This document shows, piece by piece, positions 1 through 5,960 of a stretch of 10,973 nucleotides of DNA; the stretch's first letter is position 1, and the number at the start of each line of letters is the position of its first letter. The stretch comes from Anaerolineales bacterium UBA3082 (lineage in GTDB: Bacteria > Chloroflexota > Anaerolineae > UBA7937): NCBI GenBank assembly GCA_002366595.1, contig DFBK01000067.1, positions 1 to 10,973 on the forward strand. The letters run 5' to 3'. The notes under the pieces were generated by a model. It was given only the letters and a program-made list of their open reading frames with translations, searched no databases and was not told where the DNA came from. Made by a program: the position numbers and the translations under genes.

Positions 1-381
1 GCGCTGAAGGAGGAGAAAGCGCTTCTCATGGCTCCAGAGGGGACCAGGGGCGGTGATTGGCGGCTAATTAAGGCCCGCGATGGGGTGGCCTACGTGGCCC
101 TCAAGGCTTCTGTTCCCATCCTACCCATGGCTATCTCTGGGTCGGAGCGGTTCTGGAGGGAGTTAGGCAGGCTGCGTCGTACCAAGACCAAGGTAGTGGT
201 GGGAGAGCCCTTCGTCTTAGTCTCAGGAGAGGGCAGGGTGAGTAGAGAGCAACTAAGCGAGATGACCACCGAGGCTATGTATCAACTGGCTGCCCTCCTT
301 CCTCCCGAATATCGGGGGGTATATAGCGACCTTTCGGCGGCCAGGGAAGAGCACCTAAGGCCCTACCAGGGGGTTTCATGA
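1..381 (+). CDS. 1-acyl-glycerol-3-phosphate acyltransferase family (PlsC-like), 3' part only
   Basis: This is the C-terminal 126 residues of a lysophospholipid acyltransferase-type enzyme. The reading frame is open from the first base, so the true start lies upstream of the window. Residues 10-16 read MAPEGTR, matching the conserved EGTR block of the PlsC family that contacts the acceptor phosphate. It is followed by the usual stretch leading to a VPILPMAISGSE segment. The HX4D catalytic motif would lie upstream and cannot be seen. The family transfers an acyl chain to lysophosphatidate at the cytoplasmic membrane during phospholipid synthesis. The tail contains an REEHLRPYQGVS end. The exact acceptor substrate cannot be told from this fragment. 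The family call is firm; plsC itself is inferred. Confidence 0.88.
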   Translation, partial: ALKEEKALLMAPEGTRGGDWRLIKARDGVAYVALKASVPILPMAISGSERFWRELGRLRRTKTKVVVGEPFVLVSGEGRVSREQLSEMTTEAMYQLAALLPPEYRGVYSDLSAAREEHLRPYQGVS

Positions 382-404
382 CCTTTATCGGATTCGCCGA
401 TGGG

Positions 405-430
405 GTGTCATCCCACTGTGTCATCCCACT
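405..430. repeat. 13-bp tandem direct repeat in the intergenic gap
   Basis: Two perfect back-to-back copies of GTGTCATCCCACT (405-417 and 418-430) lie 24 bases after the PlsC-like stop codon. A TATACT box (430-435) directly abuts the second copy, but no convincing -35 accompanies it. The rest of the 382-574 gap holds a 12-bp near-palindrome GCTTAACTAAGC (517-528) and no credible ORF. A role as an operator or promoter element is only a guess. Confidence 0.6.
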
Positions 431-574
431 ATACTGGCGCTGTGCTGGCTGGCGTGGGAGCGGTGACAGAGATCGGACTTGAAGCAGGATTCCGCTAGGC
501 AAGGGCGTACTTCAACGCTTAACTAAGCACTACCCTGAGAAGCACTTGACCACTTGCGCTTCATGAGCTAATCC

Positions 575-1099
575 ATGAGCCCCATATTCGTTATTCTGCT
601 AAGACTTATCATCCCTCTTTTGATATTCAGACGCCCACTCCTTGGAGGAATGGCGTCAGCGTTGCTTGACGCAGTTGACACAAATATTGTACGCATTATG
701 GGAGGAACTTTCCCCAACTACCAGCAGCTGGACAAATGTCTGGATACGTATTACCTGTTCTTTGAACTTGTCGTCTCGCTCGGATGGGATCATAAGCTTG
801 CTAAGCAAACAAGCGTGATACTCTTCCTTTACAGAGTGGCTGGGGTCGTACTCTTTGAGATTACTAATACCAGAGTTTTTCTTTTTTTCTTTCCCAATCT
901 ATTCGAGTATTTTTTCCTGTTCTTTCTCATTTTTAAGCGTAGATACTTTGATTCGAATAAGGTGAACAGTTGGTCAAGGATTGTCCTCATTCTGGTGCTG
1001 CTGTATATCCTAAAATTCCCCCAAGAATACCTTCTACATTACAAGCAGGTTTCACCTTGGCTATGGTTTACAACAGAAGTGTTACCGAATTTGAGGTGA
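575..1099 (+). CDS. Conserved-looking multi-pass membrane protein of unknown function
   Basis: A 174-residue, strongly hydrophobic protein. Hydrophobic stretches near residues 4-18, 80-96, 100-117 and 135-147 suggest about four membrane segments. It has polar, motif-like stretches between them (YQQLDKCLDTYYLFFE, then FLYRVAGVVLFE and FPNLFEYFFLFF). These look like a conserved family rather than a random frame, but I cannot name it. A stop codon immediately upstream (TAA 569-571) closes the frame, so ATG 575 is the first possible start. No clear Shine-Dalgarno precedes it, and ATG 650 is an alternative. Base use differs sharply from the neighbours: bases 901-960 are 28% GC and 841-900 are 40%, against 63% for 9301-9360. 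This could mean transfer from elsewhere, or simply the Phe/Tyr/Ile-rich membrane content. Confidence 0.7.
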   Translation: MSPIFVILLRLIIPLLIFRRPLLGGMASALLDAVDTNIVRIMGGTFPNYQQLDKCLDTYYLFFELVVSLGWDHKLAKQTSVILFLYRVAGVVLFEITNTRVFLFFFPNLFEYFFLFFLIFKRRYFDSNKVNSWSRIVLILVLLYILKFPQEYLLHYKQVSPWLWFTTEVLPNLR

Positions 1100-1100
1100 T

Positions 1101-1160
1101 GTGGTCGGAGTGGGGGTCGTGGTCATGGCAGGCCTTATCATCTACGGGTTGCGGGGGTAG
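1101..1160 (+). CDS. Possible micro-ORF for a 19-residue hydrophobic peptide
   Basis: One base after the upstream stop codon, a GTG opens a 19-codon frame reading roughly MVGVGVVVMAGLIIYGLRG. It ends in TAG two bases before the next gene's ATG. The sequence GAGGTGA (1093-1099), overlapping the previous stop, could serve as its ribosome binding site. The peptide would be a single membrane-spanning helix with a basic end. At this length chance is a serious alternative, and the frame may only be a spacer that couples translation between its neighbours. Confidence 0.2.
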   Translation: MVGVGVVVMAGLIIYGLRG

Positions 1161-1162
1161 TT

Positions 1163-2455
1163 ATGAGTTGTGGGGTTATCTCCTCGGTGCGGCGGGAGAG
1201 CCCAGCGGAGAAGGTGGGGCTCTTGCCGGGTGATGAACTCCTCTCCGTCAATGGCCACCGGTTGAGGGATGTCATCGATTACCGGTTCTACTCTGCCGAG
1301 GAGGAATTAGAATTTGTAATCAGGAGAGGGGGCAAGGTTTTCACTCGCAGGCTCCGACGGGCGTATGGGGAGAGTCTGGGCCTCGATTTCCAGGAGGTGG
1401 TTTTCGATGGCTTGCGCCGTTGCCGGAACCGTTGCTCCTTTTGCTTCGTGGATCAGTTGCCCCCGGGGATGCGAAGCAGCCTCTATATCAAGGATGACGA
1501 TTACCGGTACTCCTTTCTCTGGGGGAACTTCATAACCCTTTCCAATTGGAGCGAGGAGGATTGGGAACGAGTAGGGGAGCAACGGCTTAGCCCTCTCTAT
1601 GTATCCGTGCACGCTACTGATTTGGGGTTGCGCCGCAAAATCTTCGGGAACCCAAACTTGCCGGATATAGGAGAGCAACTTCACCGCCTGGGCCATCTCG
1701 GTATCCAGGTTCACGCCCAGATAGTTCTGGTGCCTGGTCTCAACGATCTTCATCTGGAGAGGACGGTCTCCGATCTAGTAGGGTTCTTTTCCACCGTACA
1801 ATCGATTGGGGTGGTCCCCGTGGGGCTGACCCGATATCACCGAGCCGGGCTGCGCGGGGTGACGCCGCAGGAAGCCAGGGCCTTGGTGAAGCAGGTATCC
1901 CTTTGGAGCGGGGGATTTCGGGGACGGTACGGACGCTCTCTGGTCTATTTGGCTGACGAGTTCTATCTTCTGGCCGGTCTTCCTCCCCCGCCAGCGGAGG
2001 AGTATGACGGCTTTCCCCAACTGGAGAACGGGATCGGGCTTGTCAGGAGGCTCTTGGACGAAGGGATAGAGAAGGGCAAACCCTTAGCGGCTAAGGCTAG
2101 GGAATCGTTGGCCTGTGGCACCCTCATCGCTCCCCTCCTGGAGGAGATGGCAAACGGACTTTCCTTATCCTTACAGGATCCCGTGGGAAGTGCTCTCTTC
2201 TCCACGCAGATAAAGGTAATCCCCATCGAGAACCAGTTCTTCGGTTCCACCATCACTGTATCAGGGCTCTTGACGGGGAGAGATGTGATCGCTGCCCTTC
2301 GGGGGCGGGATTTAGGAGAGATGGTCTACCTCCCCCGCTCTATGTTCGACGCCAGGGGGGAGATAACCTTGGATGGGATGACGGTACAGGATATGGAGGC
2401 TGCTCTAGGGGTGAAAGTCACAGTGGCTGAGACCATGCGCGAGGTTCTGGCCTAG
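1163..2455 (+). CDS. PDZ / radical-SAM-like DUF512 iron-sulfur protein
   Basis: A 430-residue protein with an N-terminal PDZ-like domain (about residues 3-65, with SPAEKVGLLPGDELLSVNG). A radical-SAM-like segment follows, with a cysteine cluster C87, C91 and C94 (CX3CX2C, reading CRNRCSFCFVDQ). The central region has YVSVHATD and QIVLVPGLND, and a C-terminal DUF512 domain ends near LGVKVTVAE. The architecture matches proteins annotated as DUF512 or 'FeS-containing oxidoreductase', found in clostridia, cyanobacteria and Chloroflexota. The function of that family is not established, to my knowledge. The CX3CX2C motif suggests a [4Fe-4S] cluster and SAM chemistry, which is inference. ATG 1163 follows a GGGGG run and starts exactly at the PDZ domain. 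No terminator is visible after the stop; a strong promoter for glmS begins 14 bases later. Confidence 0.93.
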   Translation: MSCGVISSVRRESPAEKVGLLPGDELLSVNGHRLRDVIDYRFYSAEEELEFVIRRGGKVFTRRLRRAYGESLGLDFQEVVFDGLRRCRNRCSFCFVDQLPPGMRSSLYIKDDDYRYSFLWGNFITLSNWSEEDWERVGEQRLSPLYVSVHATDLGLRRKIFGNPNLPDIGEQLHRLGHLGIQVHAQIVLVPGLNDLHLERTVSDLVGFFSTVQSIGVVPVGLTRYHRAGLRGVTPQEARALVKQVSLWSGGFRGRYGRSLVYLADEFYLLAGLPPPPAEEYDGFPQLENGIGLVRRLLDEGIEKGKPLAAKARESLACGTLIAPLLEEMANGLSLSLQDPVGSALFSTQIKVIPIENQFFGSTITVSGLLTGRDVIAALRGRDLGEMVYLPRSMFDARGEITLDGMTVQDMEAALGVKVTVAETMREVLA

Positions 2456-2469
2456 GTCAGGGGTGGGGC

Positions 2470-2498
2470 TTGTCAAGGGGGTTCTTTTGTTGTATAAT
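2470..2498 (+). promoter_or_regulatory. Sigma-70-type promoter of glmS
   Basis: TTGTCA (2470-2475) and a perfect TATAAT (2493-2498) are separated by 17 bp, a near-consensus housekeeping promoter. Transcription should begin near 2505, giving about 430 bases of 5' leader before glmS and roughly 45 bases before the ribozyme cleavage site. Confidence 0.85.
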
Positions 2499-2548
2499 CG
2501 CTTTTGCGAAAGGGGGTGATGGGTAGGGAAAGTTGGCTGGGGGAAGAG

Positions 2549-2750
2549 AGCGCCTGGGCTCTTTTAGAGTTGACGAGGTGGAGGTTCCCCGACCGCAAGG
2601 CGGGGCTAATCCCGATGTCGTTTTAGAGGGAGAAAATCGAGATTTCGGCGGATGCCTCCAGGGTGGCCACACCCCTAATCTTCCCCTCCTGAGAAGAAGG
2701 GCTCCTCCAAAACCGTGGGGCGACCGGCGGGACAAAGGGAGCCTGGTGGC
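2549..2750 (+). ncRNA. glmS self-cleaving ribozyme (glucosamine-6-phosphate-activated riboswitch)
   Basis: Located in the leader directly upstream of glmS, this matches the glmS ribozyme part by part. The cleavage site is A2549/G2550 in AGCGCC. P1 is the short hairpin 2558-2562/2566-2570, followed by the hallmark GTTGACGAGG (2569-2578). P2 pairs GGAGG (2580-2584) with CCTCC (2655-2659). ATCGAGATTTCGGCGGATGC (2636-2655) is nearly invariant in the family, and its GGCG (2647-2650) can pair with CGCC (2551-2554). P3 is GGGT/ACCC (2661-2664/2671-2674), and its loop base GCCAC (2666-2670) pairs with GTGGC (2746-2750) as the pseudoknot. P4 is GGCTCC/GGAGCC (2700-2705/2738-2743), enclosing an inner hairpin with loop GGCGA (2719-2723) and the conserved GACAAAG (2731-2737). 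In known members, glucosamine-6-phosphate acts as cofactor for self-cleavage, and the cut mRNA is then degraded, which lowers GlmS. Extra sequence at 2587-2634 and 2676-2699 is not present in the members I remember. Confidence 0.95.
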
Positions 2751-2810
2751 GAGTGAGGGTTTTCACTGCCTGGGTGGTGCAGGCAGGCGATTAGACACAG
2801 GAGGGAACAG

Positions 2811-2948
2811 GTGAATAGCAAAGAAGCGAGGGTCTCCATCCTCAGGCTCTATCATCTTGCCTCTTTTGAAGCCTTGGGGTGGGAGACTCGTTTTCTATCG
2901 CCCGATATGAAAGTCGCTTCACCAGGAGGTGCGCCATGTGCGGCATAG
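2811..2948 (+). CDS. Possible 45-residue leader ORF overlapping the glmS start
   Basis: GTG 2811 is preceded by a full AGGAGG (2799-2804) at 6-base spacing, better than many real genes here. The frame runs 45 codons (beginning MNSKEARVSILRLYHLAS) and stops at 2946-2948, thirteen bases inside glmS in another frame. It lies downstream of the ribozyme, so it would stay on the 3' cleavage product. It could couple its translation to glmS. I recognise no family. Without comparative evidence it may be fortuitous. Confidence 0.3.
   Translation: MNSKEARVSILRLYHLASFEALGWETRFLSPDMKVASPGGAPCAA
2924..2930 (+). promoter_or_regulatory. Ribosome binding site that fixes the glmS start
   Basis: AGGAGGT lies 5 bases before ATG 2936, which encodes Met followed at once by the catalytic Cys. 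This rules out the longer in-frame start at 2879. Confidence 0.9.
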
Positions 2949-4747
2949 TGGGCTATGTGGGGCCTCGCTTTGCGGCGCCGATCCTCCTCGATGGTTTGAA
3001 GCGATTGGAGTATCGGGGCTACGATTCGGCAGGGATTGCGGTCTTAAACCAGGGACGGATAGAGATCGAAAAGTGCGAGGGCAAATTGGAGAATCTGCTT
3101 GCCGCCCTGGATGGTCGAACGGTGCCCGGGTTCCTGGGGTTGGGACATACTCGCTGGGCGACTCATGGGGAGCCCAGTCAGACCAACGCCCATCCTCATC
3201 CCGACTGCACCGGCCGTCTGGTGGTGGTACATAACGGGATCATCGAGAACTACGCCTCTCTGCGCCAAGAACTGTTGGAGAGAGGTCATAGCTTCACCTC
3301 CGAAACGGATACGGAAGTGGTGGCTCATCTGATCGAAGAGGCGTACGAGGGAGATTTGGCAGAGGCTACCAGGAAGGCGCTGAGGCAGGTGCGAGGGGCG
3401 TACGCTATAGGCGTCTTCTCGGTGGATGAGCCAGAACTCTTGGTCGGCGCACGGCTTTTTTCACCTCTAGTGGTGGGGTTGGGGCAGGGGGAGAACTATT
3501 TGGCTTCCGATATACCAGCCCTCTTGCCCCACACCAGACGAGCCTTAATCGTAGAGGATGGCGAGGTGGTGGCCCTGGACCGCCAAGGGGTGAGGGTCTG
3601 GACCTTGGAAGGGAAGGAGGTGCATCGGGAGCCGTTCCATATCAGTTGGGATCTAGAGGCGGCGGAGAAGGGGGGGTACCCCCACTTCGTCCTCAAAGAG
3701 ATCCACGAAGAGCCTGAAGCGATCAAGAACGCCTTGCGAGGTCGCCTGGACGGCGAAAGACTAAGCCTCTCGGAGGTTGAGGGGTTGGATTTGAGTCAGA
3801 TAAATCGGGGCTGTATTGTGGCCTGTGGCACCTCTTTCTATGCTGGTCTGGTGGGAAAGAGGCTCATCGAGGAGTGGGCTTGCCTGCCTATGGAGGTGGC
3901 TATCGCCTCCGAGTTCCGGTACAGTTGCCCGGTCATCGACCCCCGGACTCTCGTGATCCTCATCAGCCAGTCGGGAGAGACGGCCGATACTTTGGCCGCT
4001 CTACGGCTAGCCAAGGAGCGGGGTGCTCTCACCTTGGCTTTGGCTAACGTCATGGGGAGTTCCATAACCCGAGGGGCTGATAGGGTCCTCTACCTTCAAG
4101 CCGGCCCGGAGATCGGAGTGGTGGCCACCAAGACCTACATCGCAGAACTGGTGGTGATCACCCTCTTGGCCCTGGAGTTGGCCAGGAGGCGGGGCCTCTT
4201 AACGAAGGGTCAGATCGGTGAAGTGATTCGAGAAGTGAAGGCCCTTCCCAGCAAGATGGAGAGGGTTCTGGAGGGGGAGGAAGAGATAGCCAGGCTGGCC
4301 AGAAGATACGCGGACCGAAGTAGTTTCTTCTTCATCGGTCGAGGCGTTGATTACCCTACGGCACTGGAGGGAGCCCTCAAACTTAAGGAGATAAGTTATA
4401 TCCACGCCGAAGGCTACCCAGCAGGGGAACTAAAGCATGGGCCCATAGCCATGCTGGATCCGGAGGTGCCGGTGGTGGCCCTAGCCACTAAAGGAGCCCA
4501 CTACTCTAAGATCATCTCCAGCATCCAGGAGGTGAGGGCTAGAAAGGCCCAGGTCTTGGCCTTGGCCACCGAAGGGGATGAAGATATAGAGGCCGATGAG
4601 GTGATCTACGTCCCCGACACCTTGGAGCCCTTGAAGCCCATCCTCTCCATCGTGCCCTGGCAACTTTTCGCCTACTATGTGGCTCGAGAGCGGGGCTGCG
4701 ACATCGATAAGCCGAGAAACCTGGCCAAGTCGGTAACTGTAGAATGA
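2936..4747 (+). CDS. glmS: Glutamine--fructose-6-phosphate aminotransferase (isomerizing)
   Basis: GlmS converts fructose-6-phosphate and glutamine to glucosamine-6-phosphate and glutamate, the first committed step to UDP-GlcNAc for peptidoglycan. The 603-residue length is typical. The N-terminal class II glutaminase domain begins MCGIVGYVG, with Cys2 as nucleophile after Met removal. HTRWATHGEPSQTNAHPH begins at residue 71 and HNGIIENY at 99. Two SIS sugar-isomerase domains follow, with CGTSFYAG at about 297, SQSGETADTLAALR at about 344 and ELKHGPIA near 500. The C-terminus DKPRNLAKSVTVE is the family signature. ATG 2936 is chosen over an upstream in-frame start because the Cys must be N-terminal and a strong AGGAGGT precedes it. 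Expression should be controlled by the upstream ribozyme, closing a feedback loop through its own product. Confidence 0.98.
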   Translation: MCGIVGYVGPRFAAPILLDGLKRLEYRGYDSAGIAVLNQGRIEIEKCEGKLENLLAALDGRTVPGFLGLGHTRWATHGEPSQTNAHPHPDCTGRLVVVHNGIIENYASLRQELLERGHSFTSETDTEVVAHLIEEAYEGDLAEATRKALRQVRGAYAIGVFSVDEPELLVGARLFSPLVVGLGQGENYLASDIPALLPHTRRALIVEDGEVVALDRQGVRVWTLEGKEVHREPFHISWDLEAAEKGGYPHFVLKEIHEEPEAIKNALRGRLDGERLSLSEVEGLDLSQINRGCIVACGTSFYAGLVGKRLIEEWACLPMEVAIASEFRYSCPVIDPRTLVILISQSGETADTLAALRLAKERGALTLALANVMGSSITRGADRVLYLQAGPEIGVVATKTYIAELVVITLLALELARRRGLLTKGQIGEVIREVKALPSKMERVLEGEEEIARLARRYADRSSFFFIGRGVDYPTALEGALKLKEISYIHAEGYPAGELKHGPIAMLDPEVPVVALATKGAHYSKIISSIQEVRARKAQVLALATEGDEDIEADEVIYVPDTLEPLKPILSIVPWQLFAYYVARERGCDIDKPRNLAKSVTVE

Positions 4748-4751
4748 GGAT

Positions 4752-4793
4752 GGGCAGGGATGGGGTATCACTCTTCCCTGTGCCTATGCTTTT
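4752..4793 (+). terminator. Weak candidate terminator after glmS
   Basis: A hairpin pairs CAGGGA (4755-4760) with TCCCTG (4775-4780), with a possible GG/CC extension (4753-4754/4783-4784) across a bulge. It is followed, after a gap, by CTTTT. The 14-base loop and poor T-run make it doubtful. It may be partial, letting some reading through into the VanZ-family gene. Confidence 0.3.
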
Positions 4794-4805
4794 GGGGTGA
4801 TTGAA

Positions 4806-5177
4806 GTGGATAATCTTCGCTCCAGGGTCAACCGCTGGTTGCCGGTCCTTTTGTGGATGGGCTTTATCTTCTTCCTCTCCTCACAATCCCATCTCCCTTG
4901 TTACCCCTCTCCTTTCATCGATCTTTTCTTCAAGAAGGCAGCCCATCTGTTGGAATATGTCGTCCTGGCGATCCTGCTCCATAGGGCTATGGGGGATGAA
5001 GGTGGCTGGCAGGCTCTGCTGATCGGGGGGCTTTACGCTCTCTCCGACGAATTCCATCAGAGTTTCGTTCCGGGGCGGACTGCGGAGTTATTAGATCTAG
5101 CCTTTGATATCCTAGGGGTAGTCTTGGGGTTCTATATGGCGAGGATGGTTATCTCCTCGAAGGGGCGATCTTGTTGA
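4806..5177 (+). CDS. VanZ-family membrane protein
   Basis: A small integral membrane protein of 123 residues. The VanZ-like family hallmarks are present: LWMGFIFFLSSQ in the first helix, KAAHLLEYVVLAILL in the second, and ALSDEFHQSFVPGRTAELLDLAFDILGVVLGF at the end. Four membrane segments are expected. The family is named after VanZ, linked to low-level teicoplanin resistance, but most members have no known role. No vancomycin-resistance genes are nearby, so resistance should not be inferred. GTG 4806 is preferred because GGTGA (4796-4800) sits at Shine-Dalgarno distance. GTG 4797 in the same frame is the alternative and would add three residues. Its 3' end overlaps the convergent scpA by 46 bases. 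Confidence 0.88.
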   Translation: MDNLRSRVNRWLPVLLWMGFIFFLSSQSHLPCYPSPFIDLFFKKAAHLLEYVVLAILLHRAMGDEGGWQALLIGGLYALSDEFHQSFVPGRTAELLDLAFDILGVVLGFYMARMVISSKGRSC

Positions 5178-5842
5178 ACGGCGATCTTCCGTCGCTTAAT
5201 CAGTTGCAATAGAGCCAGGAAGGTGACGATGATCTCCAGGCGGGATTTGGCCCTTCTCAGCAAGCGGTTGAAGTTCAAACGGCGACAACGACGGACTAGC
5301 CTCTCTAGTTCTCTTATCTTGGCTGGAAGGGAGATGGTTAGGGGGGCGACGATCTCTCCCACGGGACCGACGGGCTGTTCTTGCAGAGCCTGGCGAAGTA
5401 CCTCCACCAGATCATTCAACGATATCCCTTGCAGTGGGAAAGGAGGCCTAGGCTGGGCGGCTACCGGTCGGGGGTAGGCGCGTAGCCCCTCTTCTTCTCG
5501 GCTGCGGAGTTGTTGGGCCGCGACTTTGAACTTCTGGTATTCGATGAGCCGTCGGACCAGTTCATCTCCTATCTCCTCTTCCTCTTCGAATTCCCCCGTG
5601 GGCGGCTGGGGTAGGAGGGCCCGGGACTTGATGAGGAGGAGTTGGGCGGCCACGACGATGAAGTCGGCTAGGGTTTCCACCTCCAGCCTCTCCAGATGGC
5701 TCAGGTAGGCCAAATACTGGTCGGTAACCTGGGCCAAAGAGATCTTGGTGATCTCCAGTTCCCTCTCCTGGATCAGGTGGAGGAGGAGATCTAAGGGGCC
5801 CCTGAAGGAGGGGAGGGTCACTTCGTAAGTGGGTGTCTTCAC
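5132..5842 (-). CDS. scpA: Segregation and condensation protein A (ScpA)
   Basis: The kleisin subunit of the bacterial SMC-ScpAB condensin, which bridges SMC heads and recruits ScpB for chromosome organisation. The protein has 236 residues, within the family range. The N-terminal helical domain opens with the typical YEVTLPSFRGPLDLLLHLIQ, then ISLAQVTDQYLAYL and ADFIVVAAQLLLIKSRALLP. An acidic stretch (EFEEEEEIGDEL) and a variable linker follow. The C-terminal winged helix ends LALLQLIKRRKIAVQQDRPFEEITI. Although the frame stays open upstream to 6061, GTG 5842 is the start because similarity begins there and the promoter lies just before it. scpB, often the neighbour, is not in this window. 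There is no Shine-Dalgarno, so initiation is probably leaderless. Confidence 0.96.
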   Translation of the reverse strand: MKTPTYEVTLPSFRGPLDLLLHLIQERELEITKISLAQVTDQYLAYLSHLERLEVETLADFIVVAAQLLLIKSRALLPQPPTGEFEEEEEIGDELVRRLIEYQKFKVAAQQLRSREEEGLRAYPRPVAAQPRPPFPLQGISLNDLVEVLRQALQEQPVGPVGEIVAPLTISLPAKIRELERLVRRCRRLNFNRLLRRAKSRLEIIVTFLALLQLIKRRKIAVQQDRPFEEITILAI

Positions 5843-5848
5843 GAGCCG

Positions 5849-5878
5849 ATTATACAACGGAAAGGGGGAGGCTGTCCA
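5849..5878 (-). promoter_or_regulatory. scpA promoter, predicted leaderless transcript
   Basis: Read on the minus strand, TGGACA (5878-5873) and a perfect TATAAT (5854-5849) are separated by 18 bp. Only six bases lie between the -10 box and the GTG at 5842-5840, so the usual start distance places the first nucleotide on or next to the start codon. Confidence 0.75.
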
Positions 5879-5885
5879 GAGCGGC

Positions 5886-5914
5886 TTGACAAGTGGAGTC
5901 GTTGATGGTACTAT
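5886..5914 (+). promoter_or_regulatory. Divergent promoter for the response regulator gene
   Basis: A perfect -35 TTGACA (5886-5891) is followed after 17 bp by TACTAT (5909-5914). TATAAA (5912-5917) with 20-bp spacing is an alternative -10. This -35 box is 7 bp from the -35 box of the opposite scpA promoter. The A-rich downstream stretch leads to a leader of about 40 bases. Confidence 0.65.
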
Positions 5915-5960
5915 AAAAAGCGGAAAAAACCTCGTAACACATATTATCAGGGAGAGGGAT

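Noticed and set aside
970..1233. 87-codon frame on the + strand bridging two genes
   Set aside because: It overlaps the membrane protein and the DUF512 protein in another frame, with no motif or ribosome site.
1307..1753. 148-codon frame on the minus strand
   Set aside because: It lies wholly opposite the well-supported DUF512 gene and has no recognisable motif.
2767..2785. TGCCTG/CAGGCA hairpin as an attenuator terminator in the glmS leader
   Set aside because: No T-run follows it; it may only be part of the RNA fold after the ribozyme.
2533..2814. Open frame of 93 codons on the + strand in the glmS leader
   Set aside because: It covers the glmS ribozyme, whose structure explains the sequence. 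The protein resembles no family and starts in the leader without a good ribosome site.
2879..2935. Longer N-terminus for GlmS
   Set aside because: It would bury the catalytic N-terminal cysteine, and AGGAGGT directly precedes ATG 2936.
5829..5960. Longer N-terminus of the response regulator
   Set aside because: It overlaps the divergent promoters and the scpA start, and shows no domain similarity; ATG 5961 has a purine-rich ribosome site.
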